This document shows positions 25,098 through 34,129 of a stretch of 64,000 bases of DNA, in pieces. This stretch comes from Paludibacteraceae bacterium (GTDB lineage Bacteria > Bacteroidota > Bacteroidia > Bacteroidales > Paludibacteraceae), in the NCBI GenBank assembly GCA_024401565.1, contig JAKSKU010000004.1, positions 1-64,000 of the forward strand, read 5' to 3'. Both the position numbers and the translations under genes were made by a program. Position 1 is the first letter of the stretch; every line of letters begins with the position of its first letter. The notes under the pieces were generated by a model. It did not search any database. It saw only the letters and a program-made list of their open reading frames with translations, and had not been told where the DNA came from.

Positions 25098-26360
25098 ATG
25101 AGTATAAAACATTTAATAGTAGCATTTTCTTTATCAGCATTCTGTATTGGCCAAACGATGGCCGTTTCCCCACAAGAGGAAATCACAAACACTATTGAAA
25201 AAGCAGGAGGCAACTATTACGCATATCCACAACCAAGCGGGAAAAAGACTGCCGCTCCAGACGGTTATGAAGCATTCTATATAAGCCATTATGGCCGCCA
25301 TGGTTCTCGTTATATGGTAGACGAAAGAGAAGCTGCCAACGCATGCTCCACTCTTCAAAAAGCCAACGAACAAGGATTACTGACCGCTACAGGCAAGGAG
25401 GTGATCGCAAAGCTTGAAGAGGTGATGAAGGCTATGCATGGGCGAGACGGAGATCTTACCAAATTAGGTCTGCAGCAGCATAAAGAAATAGCGACCCGCT
25501 TATACAACAATTTTCCAAGTGTGCTCAACGGGAACAAAAAGATAGACGCAAAGTCTACTTATGTTTCACGAAGCATATTGAGCATGGGTTCTTTCTGCCA
25601 AACATTGAAAGGCCTCAACAACAATCTGGAAATAGAGACAGACGCAAGCAAACACGACACGTATTTCTTGTGCCATGACAGAGTCAAGAATACAGAACGT
25701 CCGAAAGACGAAGGCGAATGGTACCAGAAATTCGTCAACTACGGAAAACATAAACGTGATCCAGAACGTCTGATGTCAGTGTTGTTCACAGACCCAAAAT
25801 TCTTAAAGAAGGATGACGCCAGAACATTAAGCGAAGAGTTGTTCAATGTGGCCTGCTCCATACAGAACACACCATCAGTGAAATGTGAGCTTCTATCTCT
25901 TTTCAGCAAAGATGAGTTGTGGGACTACTGGCAGGCACAGAACGCGTTCTGGTACTATTTCTGCGGCGGATACAATAAAAAGGAAAGAGCAAGGGAATTG
26001 TCAATCGATCTATTGAACGATATCGTTGATCAGGCCGACTCCGCAATAGCCAACAACAATGTCAGCGCCCATTTCCGTTTCGGACACGACACCGGATTGT
26101 TCCCATTGGTTGTTTTGATGAAGATCAACAGCACATACGACGAAGTGATCAGTTTTGACCACCTCCACTACACATGGGTTGATTTCCGTACAGTTCCAAC
26201 ATCAGCAAACATTCAGTTTGTATTCTACAAAAGCAAGAAAAGCAAAGACATTCTTGTCAAAATCCTTTTGAATGAAGAAGAGGCAAATCTTCCTATAAAG
26301 GCATTTGACGGTCCCTACTACAAATGGGAAGATCTAAAGAAATATTGCAAATCATTGTAA
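25098..26360 (+). CDS. Secreted histidine-type (branch 2) phosphatase, MINPP/phytase-like
   Basis: A 420-residue exported histidine phosphatase. A signal peptide (~1-22) is followed by YGRHGSRY, the RHGxR signature with nucleophilic H68, and by H330-D331 in RFGHDTGL, the proton-donor motif; together these define branch 2 histidine acid phosphatases. Bacteroidota members include inositol polyphosphate phosphatases (phytases), so phytate or another organic phosphate in the periplasm or outside the cell is a plausible substrate, but this is inference. The start at 25098 is preferred over 25032 because the promoter overlaps the longer frame and MSIKHLIVAFSLSAF is a proper signal sequence. Confidence 0.88.
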   Translation: MSIKHLIVAFSLSAFCIGQTMAVSPQEEITNTIEKAGGNYYAYPQPSGKKTAAPDGYEAFYISHYGRHGSRYMVDEREAANACSTLQKANEQGLLTATGKEVIAKLEEVMKAMHGRDGDLTKLGLQQHKEIATRLYNNFPSVLNGNKKIDAKSTYVSRSILSMGSFCQTLKGLNNNLEIETDASKHDTYFLCHDRVKNTERPKDEGEWYQKFVNYGKHKRDPERLMSVLFTDPKFLKKDDARTLSEELFNVACSIQNTPSVKCELLSLFSKDELWDYWQAQNAFWYYFCGGYNKKERARELSIDLLNDIVDQADSAIANNNVSAHFRFGHDTGLFPLVVLMKINSTYDEVISFDHLHYTWVDFRTVPTSANIQFVFYKSKKSKDILVKILLNEEEANLPIKAFDGPYYKWEDLKKYCKSL

Positions 26361-26422
26361 TCTTCGGATTATGTCTCACATAGAAAACATAAAAGACATA
26401 AAAATCTAGGAGAGATATATAC

Positions 26423-26466
26423 AAAATGGCATAGAACTTGCAATTGCAATTTTCTATGCCATTTTA
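26423..26466 (+). terminator. Terminator of the histidine phosphatase gene (symmetric)
   Basis: Perfect 14-bp stem AAAATGGCATAGAA / TTCTATGCCATTTT with a loop that is itself palindromic (GCAATTGC). Confidence 0.75.
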
Positions 26467-26476
26467 TATTTAATCT

Positions 26477-26612
26477 GGAGATTATATAGCAGTTGTCCAA
26501 AATGAGGATTGCAAAGGGCCATGTTTGATTTTTGGGTCCCTAACCACTCCCCCAACGAGCGTATAAAGAAAAAGTGTGTGTTGGACTACTTGTATATAAT
26601 TGCCTATAATTT
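26477..26612 (+). repeat. Dispersed MITE-like element, full copy 3
   Basis: Starts GGAGATTATATAGCAGTTGT, continues AAAATGAGGATTGCAAAGGG, and ends with CGTATAAAGAAAAAG and CTTGTATATAATTGCCTATA. Ends match as imperfect inverted repeats (19 of 24). Same orientation as copy 1; located between the phosphatase and the GH44 gene. Confidence 0.8.
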
Positions 26613-26630
26613 TCTAAAAATGTATCGGCG

Positions 26631-28514
26631 TTATCTTACAACAACCTTTGTGACTGTTGTGTTCTTCTTTCCATTCACCTTTACTATGTAAGAGCCTTTA
26701 CCTGCAATATCGAAAGCCACAAAATCATTGCCGTTGCCGACAACCGACTCGCTGTGTACTCCGTTGGCACCAATGATGTCGATACTGTGAATGCCCTCAG
26801 CCGACTTAGCAAAGAACTCTCCTCCCGAAACTGTTGGATAAACAATCGCGTCTTCACGGGCAGCTACCGATTCCACACTAGCGGCAGCACTCTTCAAAAG
26901 CACTGCTTTGATGCTTTTGGCAGGCAACGATGTCTTGACCACTCCTTTGGAAACAGTCGCGTCTCCTTCCACAAGAGCATTTTCAGTATGACTAACGAAA
27001 GTCTCCGATTTAGGCAGATTGGCAAGAGAAAGTGTCTTGCAGTCTCCGTCAGCAATCTCCATTCCAGAAACAGTCAACTCCACGTTTGCCTCATCATTCA
27101 ACGAACGGTTGACGATTAGCAACGTCGCTTCTGAATTATCTTTATTGACAGTGACATAGCTCTCCACCATATTCACATCTGTCGACTTGCTAGGCACATA
27201 ATATTCCTGGCTGTAGCGGCCCATCAAGTGGATTGCCTCCCACATTCCGGGATACCAGCTCCACGGAGTGAAAAACTCACCGTTGTTTTTCATCAACTCT
27301 CCGACGTGGCTGATGTACGAGATAGCATGAGTGATAGGTTCATAACTGCTGCTGATGTTATACTCCGACACTGAGAATGTTACTCCGTGGTCTTCTCCGA
27401 TATACTCTTTCATCCAATCGTCGCAACGTCCAAGGATATACTCTTTCTTGATGTTTGTGTCCCATCCACCATTCAATGTGTATAGTCCGTTGGCTTCTGG
27501 ATTATCGTAAGTGCGGTCGAAATAAGTGCGGTGCGACTGAAGACTAACTTCTTCTCCTTTTTCTCCACTTGGATAGTAGTGGATGTCAAGCACATCAAGT
27601 AGTTTGACGCCGTGTTTCTTCTGCTCCTGACCGATTCTCATGATGAAATACTGTAGCCATGGCATCTGTTTGCCCTCCCAAATCGGGAATTGATGTCCTT
27701 TAGATGTTCCGCTTGTGGCATACCATGTCCACTCACTTCCTGCCACCGGACCACAAAGTTTGATATCCGGAAATTTCTCCTTTGCTGCCAACGCTGCTTT
27801 CACGTACTGCTGCACATAAAACTCAGGATCAAAATCTGGATGGACGTCCTTGTGTGTCCAACTCCACATCTCTGGCTCGTTATCCATGTTCCAGTAGATA
27901 AACTGGCTCATGTCGCGCTTCAACTCATCTTTCCAATAAGTAAGGATGTCAGTAGTCTGGTCTGTTGTCCACTCTTCAAGATAAAGAGATGTGTCTCCGG
28001 CCTTGTATTCCTTTGCTGCAAGATCGATCACTTCTCCGCCGCCACACAAAGGCCATGAGCACCATTCGCCCCATTGGCTCTGGTTGAATTCCCAGTCGTT
28101 GAAATTGTATGCTTTTGACGCAGCCACATATCCGCAAAGTTGGAATGAATACATACCTTGTATTCCGGGAAACGACTCGTTCATCACCTTTGATGACATA
28201 TCCCAGTCGCAGTCGTAGATGTTGCTGTACCAGTCGGGATGACAAGTAAGTTTCTTCTGGTAGTTGAATTTTGTCGCGTTGTTACCATTGTTGAGACGGA
28301 CGAACTTGATGCCACTCTCTTTCAACTGAGTCTCAAAGGCAGGATCAAGCGTCTTGCCTGGCTGAAACGGAATGTCAGAAGTGTTGCGGCCAAATAGGTA
28401 CGGACTGTACTTCTTGGCACCACTCTTAGTGTCGACGGAAATCTTCACGTCCGCTGCGTTGACAATAGTCGACGATGCCGCCACTATTGTCAGAAATAGT
28501 AATTTGTGTTTCAT
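26631..28514 (-). CDS. GH44 endoglucanase/xyloglucanase with T9SS sorting domain
   Basis: A 627-residue secreted enzyme that should cleave beta-1,4 glucan or xyloglucan. Signal peptide (1-20), GH44 TIM-barrel plus beta domain (~22-535), T9SS type A sorting domain (~550-627; VYPTVSGGEF, IDIIGANGV, GKGSYIVKV, ending KVVVR). Acid/base E213 in NMDNEPEMW and nucleophile E384 in SVSEYNIS match the family pattern, as do FGRNTSD near the start and IHYYPSGE. No separate carbohydrate-binding module is visible, unlike many clostridial GH44 proteins. It is followed, upstream on the same strand, by the expansin gene, suggesting joint action on cellulose-xyloglucan networks. Confidence 0.9.
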   Translation of the reverse strand: MKHKLLFLTIVAASSTIVNAADVKISVDTKSGAKKYSPYLFGRNTSDIPFQPGKTLDPAFETQLKESGIKFVRLNNGNNATKFNYQKKLTCHPDWYSNIYDCDWDMSSKVMNESFPGIQGMYSFQLCGYVAASKAYNFNDWEFNQSQWGEWCSWPLCGGGEVIDLAAKEYKAGDTSLYLEEWTTDQTTDILTYWKDELKRDMSQFIYWNMDNEPEMWSWTHKDVHPDFDPEFYVQQYVKAALAAKEKFPDIKLCGPVAGSEWTWYATSGTSKGHQFPIWEGKQMPWLQYFIMRIGQEQKKHGVKLLDVLDIHYYPSGEKGEEVSLQSHRTYFDRTYDNPEANGLYTLNGGWDTNIKKEYILGRCDDWMKEYIGEDHGVTFSVSEYNISSSYEPITHAISYISHVGELMKNNGEFFTPWSWYPGMWEAIHLMGRYSQEYYVPSKSTDVNMVESYVTVNKDNSEATLLIVNRSLNDEANVELTVSGMEIADGDCKTLSLANLPKSETFVSHTENALVEGDATVSKGVVKTSLPAKSIKAVLLKSAAASVESVAAREDAIVYPTVSGGEFFAKSAEGIHSIDIIGANGVHSESVVGNGNDFVAFDIAGKGSYIVKVNGKKNTTVTKVVVR

Positions 28515-28541
28515 GTAAGGTAATAATTGTGTTAGTTTTTA

Positions 28542-28549
28542 CAAATGTA
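28542..28549 (-). promoter_or_regulatory. Promoter -7 box of the GH44 gene
   Basis: TACATTTG on the minus strand, 28 bases before the start; perfect TAnnTTTG. Confidence 0.5.
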
Positions 28550-28623
28550 TATTATATCTCAATTCAAGAAAGGGATATAGCATAATTTATACTATTCCCT
28601 ATCTAACATGAGACAAACGTCAT

Positions 28624-29502
28624 CTATCGAATGATGTATTTGATGCCAGAGTTCTTGCTTCTGATTATTCCGCCAATTATAGAAGACGGTATAGATTCGA
28701 TCGATTCGTATTCACCAAGATATTTGCCATCAACGGTAAAGACCTGAAATGGAGGCTCAAAATCGGTATCCTGCGATGATTTGTCTTTAGTGACGGTATT
28801 GTTTGCGTCACATTCAGTAAGGGAGAACTGCACTCCCGTCTCCACTTCTCCACCCTCCTTATATTCCACATCTTTTATCACGACAGACTCTCCGGTAGAC
28901 GCAGTGATACGGAAAGTGTACGGGCCGATCTTGCTTTTATCCTCGTCGATACCGGCATTTTCCACAAAATAGTTATAATCTGTTCTTTTTATCTCCACCC
29001 AACTGCCATCTTTTTTCTGATATTCAAGTTTATCTATCGCATAAAGATGGTCGTAGACAGCCATTTTGAAATAGAACTGACTCATTCCCAACTCATATTT
29101 CACTCTCATTCCACCAATCTCACGGCATGGGATGAAACACCATTTGATAGGCACTCTTCCGTCCTCAAGCTTGGCGACACGAATAAAAGCCTCCGTGCTG
29201 AAATCAATATCTCCATGCTTGCACTCCGGACATCGGTCTACAATCTTCAGGTCAATCTCGCCGATAGGGCCAATCACATGTACACATGCCCCACACGTCA
29301 TGCTCTCGTCATACTGTTCGTGATTCATAGCGCAATGATAAAAATCACCCTCGTCAACAAAAATACCGCAGTTGCCACCGTTAGTACCCGCAATACCACC
29401 ATACTGAGTGCCTTCACCAGTATACCAAACAGTGTCGCAAGCAGTCTGCGCTAGAATAGGTGCCGACAAAAGAGAAAGAAAGAATAGTAGTGTCTTTTTC
29501 AT
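28624..29502 (-). CDS. Bacterial expansin (EXLX-like) with short C-terminal tail
   Basis: A 292-residue secreted protein. Signal peptide (1-18) then a double-psi beta-barrel domain (~20-125): GEGTQYGG at its start, TCGACVHVIG, IVDRCPEC, and GDIDFSTEAF, which carries the conserved Asp of expansins. A second beta-sandwich (~130-225; QFYFKMAVYDHLYAI, SWVEIKRTDYNYFV) corresponds to the CBM63 domain that binds cellulose through aromatic residues. Expansins loosen cellulose-hemicellulose contacts without hydrolysis. Eight or more Cys in domain 1 could give disulfides. The final ~45 residues (VFTVDGKYLGEY ... GIKYIIR) look like a shortened T9SS sorting domain. Expansins are uncommon in Bacteroidota. 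It precedes the GH44 gene on the same strand. Confidence 0.85.
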   Translation of the reverse strand: MKKTLLFFLSLLSAPILAQTACDTVWYTGEGTQYGGIAGTNGGNCGIFVDEGDFYHCAMNHEQYDESMTCGACVHVIGPIGEIDLKIVDRCPECKHGDIDFSTEAFIRVAKLEDGRVPIKWCFIPCREIGGMRVKYELGMSQFYFKMAVYDHLYAIDKLEYQKKDGSWVEIKRTDYNYFVENAGIDEDKSKIGPYTFRITASTGESVVIKDVEYKEGGEVETGVQFSLTECDANNTVTKDKSSQDTDFEPPFQVFTVDGKYLGEYESIESIPSSIIGGIIRSKNSGIKYIIR

Positions 29503-29539
29503 TTTTCGTAGTAAAAAGTAAGTGTTGATCTGTTGACAA

Positions 29540-29547
29540 CAAAGATA
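29540..29547 (-). promoter_or_regulatory. Promoter -7 box of the expansin gene
   Basis: TATCTTTG on the minus strand, 38 bases before the start; the divergent queH box lies ~30 bases away. Confidence 0.5.
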
Positions 29548-29578
29548 GAAAAAATTACAGACATATATCTATTATTGC

Positions 29579-29586
29579 TATTTTTG
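29579..29586 (+). promoter_or_regulatory. Promoter -7 box of queH
   Basis: TATTTTTG followed by CAAT and then the ATG at 29591, so a transcript from here would begin at or beside that ATG. Confidence 0.5.
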
Positions 29587-29590
29587 CAAT

Positions 29591-30199
29591 ATGAATCGAG
29601 AGAATGCCGACAACACGATGATGAAAATTTTGTCGAAGTATGCAGCCGACGGGAAAAAACCGACGGTGATGCTTCACGTCTGCTGTGCGCCATGCGCGTC
29701 GGCAAGCATCGAAAGAATACATCCTCTCACTCAACTGACCCTTCTTTTCTACAACCCCAACATCATGCCGCAGCAGGAGTATGAAAAGCGAAAAGCCGAG
29801 CTGAAACGTATGATATCGGAAAATCCTGAATACGCTGATGTGAAGTTTGTAGACATCGATTACGACAACAGCGAATATATGCATTTTGTACGCGGCCATG
29901 AGAAAGACGAAGAGCAAGGCGAACGTTGCACTCTATGCTTCACATTGCGATTGAGGAAAACAGCTCAAATGGCGAGAGAGAAAGGGTTGGAATTCTTTGC
30001 CACGACACTGACTATCGGTCCGAAGAAGAACACCGACGTGATAAGCGCAGTAGGCAGACAAATAGCGAAAGAGGAAGGCATCCAATACCTGCCGTCTGAT
30101 TTCAAACGGAAAAAAGGCTACGAACGCAGTCTGCAGCTCAGCAACGAGCTGAAGCTTTATCGTCAAAGTTATTGTGGATGTGCGTTTGCAAGAAAATAA
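29591..30199 (+). CDS. queH: Epoxyqueuosine reductase QueH
   Basis: A 202-residue QueH-family (former DUF208) enzyme that reduces epoxyqueuosine to queuosine in tRNA, the last step of queuosine synthesis, replacing the unrelated cobalamin-dependent QueG. The paired metal-binding cysteines are visible: HVCCAPCA near residue 30, RCTLCFTLR near ~115, and SYCGCAF at the C-terminus. FYNPNIMPQQEYEKRK is also typical. The ATG at 29591 begins only 5 bases after the -7 box; in-frame ATGs at 29618 and 29621 (MKILSKYAADG) would give an ordinary leader and a protein ten residues shorter, and either is possible. The gene lies divergent to the expansin gene and 18 bases before the next TonB receptor. Confidence 0.93.
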   Translation: MNRENADNTMMKILSKYAADGKKPTVMLHVCCAPCASASIERIHPLTQLTLLFYNPNIMPQQEYEKRKAELKRMISENPEYADVKFVDIDYDNSEYMHFVRGHEKDEEQGERCTLCFTLRLRKTAQMAREKGLEFFATTLTIGPKKNTDVISAVGRQIAKEEGIQYLPSDFKRKKGYERSLQLSNELKLYRQSYCGCAFARK

Positions 30200-30203
30200 T
30201 TAC

Positions 30204-30211
30204 TACTTTTG
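30204..30211 (+). promoter_or_regulatory. -7 box immediately upstream of the TonB receptor at 30218
   Basis: TACTTTTG, only 6 bases before the ATG, implying a leaderless transcript if it is used. Confidence 0.4.
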
Positions 30212-30217
30212 TAGCAA

Positions 30218-32638
30218 ATGTTGAGATTTAAATATTACATAGCGGCAATAGCAACGCTGATATCGCAATTGGCGATGGCGTGGACTATCGGAGGACGAAT
30301 CACTGACAAGGACAATCTCCCTGTCGGCGATGCATCTGTGGCTATTCTTGGCACAACCCTCGGCACACTCGCCGATCACGACGGACGTTTCTCTTTGGAA
30401 GTGAACAGCGACACCACTGCTATCCTGTCAGTGTATATGCTTGGCTACAAAGAAGAGAGATTCAAGATTTCCAAGTTGACGGGATATTTGCGCATCTCAT
30501 TGAAGGAAGAAGACATCGTGCTTGAAGACGTCAATATTGAAGTTCAACGCAAGCAATCCAACTCTGTGGTGCTTATCGATGTGAGTGACATGCGCAACGT
30601 CCCATCTGCAATAAGCGGTGGAGTCGAAAGCCTGGTAAAAAGCCAATCGGGCGTTATATCGACCAATGAGTTGTCGCAACAATATTCCGTACGTGGAGGA
30701 AGCTATGACGAGAACAGCGTCTATGTTAACGGCATAGAGGTGTTCCGCCCGCAGTTGGTCCGCAGTGCCCAACAAGAGGGACTGTCTTTCGTCAATCTTG
30801 ACATGGTGGAAAGCGTTGAGTTTTCATCAGGAGGATTCTCATCAGAGATGGGAGACAAGATGAGTTCGGTGTTGGACATCAACTACCGTAAGCCACAGCG
30901 TAAGTTTGAAGGTAATGTCTCGGGAAGTTTCTTGGGAACATCCGCGTCTCTCGGCAGCAAAACCGGCAAATTCTCCCAGCTTCACGGTTTCCGCTACAAA
31001 TCGTCGGCCTACCTGTTCAACAGAAGACAGAATGACTCGACCGACACAAACAAAGCCTCATACGATACAAAATTCATCGATTATCAGACCTACATGACGT
31101 GGGAGATCTCTCCTAAATGGGAAATCTGTCTGTTAGGCAACATCGCGAAAAACATATACAACTATACTCCATACGAAAGAGAGACAGATTTCGGTCCGAT
31201 GACCGACGTGAAGAAATTCAGAGTTGATTTCGAAGGAAACGAGAAAGACGAGTATTCAAACGTGTTTGGCAACCTATCGTTGAATTTCAAGCCACGTGAA
31301 AACACCAAATTGTCTCTGCTTGCCACTGGATACACGTCGCAGGAGAATGTGACATACGACATTATCGGAGAGTTTTCATTGAGCGACGCACTAGAGTCGA
31401 AAGTGGTGAACAAAGACTACTCAAAAGGAATGTCGACTTATCACGAAAACGCACGTGACTTTCTGAACACAAAAATCGTAAGCTTAACACATCTTGGAGA
31501 GATTGCGAAAAAGAGAAACCATATCAAATGGGGTGTCACACTACAGAAAGAGACTGTAGACGACAAAATCTCCGAATGGACAATGAACGACTCCGCAGGA
31601 TATTCCATTCCACGTAACGAAGAGTCGTTCCCTATCAGCTACAACATGTACTCCGACCAGATAGTGGAGTCGACACGATTCATCTCATTCCTGCAGAACA
31701 CATTGCACGGGGAGACAGAACGTGGACGAGTGATCTTCACCGCAGGAATACGTTTCAACTACTGGTCGTACAACGACGAGTTGCTGTTCAGCCCAAGAGC
31801 ATCCGTCGCATATTTCCCTAACAAATGTCCGAACTGGGGATTCCGTTGGGCGGCAGGACGCTACTTCCAATCTCCGTTCTACAAAGAGTTGAGAGACACA
31901 ATGGTTATGGCGAACGGAGACGTAGAGGTACGCCAGAACGACAAGATACAGTCGCCACGCTCATGGCAGATCGTGATGGGAGCGGACAAGTACTTCACAA
32001 TGTGGAAACGACCATTCAAGTTTACATACGAGATCTACGGAAAATACATCGACCGTATAATCCCATACAGTGTCGACAATGTCAAGATCGTGTATGAAGG
32101 AGAGAACAACGGACATGGGTATGTGGTCGGAACAGACTTGAAACTGTTTGGCGAGTTTATACCGGGCACCGACTCATGGATCAGTTTCGGATGGATGCGG
32201 GCAAGAGAAAACATATATGGAGACGGTTTGGATTACCTCTATTCTCCCAACAACAGATCATACAACGTATCACTGTTCTTCCAGGATAAATTCCCTAACA
32301 TAGAACAGTTGAAGATGAATCTGATGTTGAGTTTTGCCGACGGATTCAAGTTCGGAGCTCCATTTTCAGCACAGAAAGACAGATACGACGCACCGTCATA
32401 CAGACGAGTTGATATCGGACTGACATATTGTCTGCAGCAAGGAAGAGACAAGGTGATGAGCAAACCAGTGTTGAGACAGCTACGTGGCGTGAGTCTGTCA
32501 TTGGACTGCCTGAACCTGTTTGACATCGCTAACGTCAGCAACTATACATGGGTATCAGCCGCGACAGGAGGAAAATACGCAGTGCCAAACTCACTAACGC
32601 CCAGAATGGTCAATGTAAAGCTTGCAATTGATTTTTAA
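30218..32638 (+). CDS. TonB-dependent receptor with carboxypeptidase-regulatory-like domain
   Basis: An 806-residue outer-membrane receptor. Signal peptide (~1-21, MAW), carboxypeptidase-D regulatory-like domain (~23-105: GGRITDKDNLPVGDASV, GTLADHDGRFSLEV), plug (~115-215: VLIDVSDMRNVPSA, YSVRGGSYDENSVYVNG, VESVEFSSGGFSSEMG) and a beta-barrel ending in NVKLAIDF with terminal Phe. It has no SusD partner, so it is not a classical SusCD pair. The ligand is unknown. The sugar transporter gene begins 23 bases after it, so the two may be co-transcribed, which would fit import of an oligosaccharide or sugar derivative. The -7 box 6 bases before its ATG makes leaderless translation possible. Confidence 0.88.
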   Translation: MLRFKYYIAAIATLISQLAMAWTIGGRITDKDNLPVGDASVAILGTTLGTLADHDGRFSLEVNSDTTAILSVYMLGYKEERFKISKLTGYLRISLKEEDIVLEDVNIEVQRKQSNSVVLIDVSDMRNVPSAISGGVESLVKSQSGVISTNELSQQYSVRGGSYDENSVYVNGIEVFRPQLVRSAQQEGLSFVNLDMVESVEFSSGGFSSEMGDKMSSVLDINYRKPQRKFEGNVSGSFLGTSASLGSKTGKFSQLHGFRYKSSAYLFNRRQNDSTDTNKASYDTKFIDYQTYMTWEISPKWEICLLGNIAKNIYNYTPYERETDFGPMTDVKKFRVDFEGNEKDEYSNVFGNLSLNFKPRENTKLSLLATGYTSQENVTYDIIGEFSLSDALESKVVNKDYSKGMSTYHENARDFLNTKIVSLTHLGEIAKKRNHIKWGVTLQKETVDDKISEWTMNDSAGYSIPRNEESFPISYNMYSDQIVESTRFISFLQNTLHGETERGRVIFTAGIRFNYWSYNDELLFSPRASVAYFPNKCPNWGFRWAAGRYFQSPFYKELRDTMVMANGDVEVRQNDKIQSPRSWQIVMGADKYFTMWKRPFKFTYEIYGKYIDRIIPYSVDNVKIVYEGENNGHGYVVGTDLKLFGEFIPGTDSWISFGWMRARENIYGDGLDYLYSPNNRSYNVSLFFQDKFPNIEQLKMNLMLSFADGFKFGAPFSAQKDRYDAPSYRRVDIGLTYCLQQGRDKVMSKPVLRQLRGVSLSLDCLNLFDIANVSNYTWVSAATGGKYAVPNSLTPRMVNVKLAIDF

Positions 32639-32661
32639 AATAACAAAACATATTAACACTT

Positions 32662-34074
32662 ATGGAAGCAAAGAGTTATAGACTACCTTTAGCCATCCTG
32701 ACAGGATTGTTCTTTATATGGGGTTTCATCACATGTCTTAACGACACGTTGATTCCATATTTCAAATCGGTATTCGAGTTGTCAAACTTCCAGGCCAACC
32801 TGGTACAGTTTGCTTTCTTCACTGCCTATTTTGTCATCTCCCTGATCTACTTTTTAGTCAGCAGAAACATAGGGGACCCAATCGACAAAATCGGTTACAA
32901 AAACACAATCATAGCAGGTCTGCTCACATCTACATGCGCCTGTCTGCTCTTCTTTGAGGAGGCAGGTTCGGAAATGCCAAGTTTCCCGATCTTCCTGACC
33001 GCATTGTTCATGTTGGGAACAGGATTCACATTCCTTCAGATTTCAGCAAACCCATTGGTATCGCTACTTGGTTCTCCACAGACATCGTCAAGCCGTCTGA
33101 ACCTATCGCAGGGATTCAACTCATTGGGCACAACAATCGCTCCTATAGTCGGCACATACGTGATATTTAATTTCTTCAACGATTCCGACACCTACAGAGG
33201 CGGAGCGCAAGCAGTTCAGATTCCATATTTGGCTCTTGCATGTGTCCTGCTATCTTTGGCAGTGCTTATATTCTTTTCCGACATTCCAGACATGAAAAAC
33301 GTTGAGTCTGAAACATCCTCTGAGCTCATCCAAGAAGATTTAAAGGCAGGAGACGTCAAGAAAAAGAAGAGTGCTCTTGAGTATCCGCACCTAGTGTTCG
33401 GTATGTTAGCCATCTTCTTCTATGTGGGCGGAGAGGTGACAATCGGAAGCAACCTGATGCTCTATATGAAGGAGCACGTAGGAATCACAGAGGAATTCAC
33501 TGCAGGAAAACTTCTGTCTTTCTATTGGGGAGGAGCGATGATCGGACGATTCGTCGGATCACTTTCAATGAGTAATATTGACAACGTAAAGAAATATGCT
33601 TTGATGGCCATAGTAGCGTTGCTTGGCTTCGGATTGATTTTCGGAATCACTGATTTCAAAATAGACATTGTACTGCCATTCCTTGGATTCTTGATTGCCA
33701 ACTATATAGCATTCATCATGGCAAAGAGTATGCCATCTCGCACACTAGGTTTATTCTCAACAATAAACATTGTATTGATAGTAGCGATGTTGATCACAGA
33801 CGGTCTGTTATCGTTGTGGTGCATCTTGGCAGTCGGACTATTCAACTCCATCATGTTCTCCAATATCTTCACATTGGCGATCAAAGAGTTGGGCGAGCAC
33901 ACAGCACAAGGTTCGTCACTATTGGTAATGATGATTCTAGGAGGTGCATTGATTCCGCCTATTCAGGGATTGTTGGCCGACAACATCGGAGTACACTTGG
34001 CATTTGTATTACCAATCATCTGCTATGTTTATTTAATGTGGTATGGATTTAAAGGTTGCACAATCCGTAAATAG
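32662..34074 (+). CDS. FucP/GluP-type sugar MFS transporter
   Basis: A 470-residue inner-membrane transporter with 12 hydrophobic segments. The start LAILTGLFFIWGFITCLND followed by LIPYFKSVFELSNFQANLVQFAFF is the signature of the FHS (fucose/glucose/galactose:H+ symporter) family, and ANPLVSLLG with SRLNLSQGFNSLGTTIAPI is typical of its fourth and fifth helices. A hydrophilic loop (~215-235, KAGDVKKKKS) lies mid-protein. The ROK glucokinase follows 56 bases later under its own promoter, so glucose or galactose is the likely cargo; L-fucose is less likely without fucose catabolic genes nearby. Confidence 0.93.
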   Translation: MEAKSYRLPLAILTGLFFIWGFITCLNDTLIPYFKSVFELSNFQANLVQFAFFTAYFVISLIYFLVSRNIGDPIDKIGYKNTIIAGLLTSTCACLLFFEEAGSEMPSFPIFLTALFMLGTGFTFLQISANPLVSLLGSPQTSSSRLNLSQGFNSLGTTIAPIVGTYVIFNFFNDSDTYRGGAQAVQIPYLALACVLLSLAVLIFFSDIPDMKNVESETSSELIQEDLKAGDVKKKKSALEYPHLVFGMLAIFFYVGGEVTIGSNLMLYMKEHVGITEEFTAGKLLSFYWGGAMIGRFVGSLSMSNIDNVKKYALMAIVALLGFGLIFGITDFKIDIVLPFLGFLIANYIAFIMAKSMPSRTLGLFSTINIVLIVAMLITDGLLSLWCILAVGLFNSIMFSNIFTLAIKELGEHTAQGSSLLVMMILGGALIPPIQGLLADNIGVHLAFVLPIICYVYLMWYGFKGCTIRK

Positions 34075-34085
34075 TGCTATCTTTG
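34056..34085 (+). promoter_or_regulatory. Promoter of the glucokinase gene
   Basis: TTG at 34056-34058, 19-base spacer, TATCTTTG at 34078-34085. It lies across the stop codon of the transporter gene and gives a leader of ~40 bases. Confidence 0.75.
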
Positions 34086-34129
34086 CTACAAAATGAAAAT
34101 AAGTAAAATTTAAAAATATATATTATATT

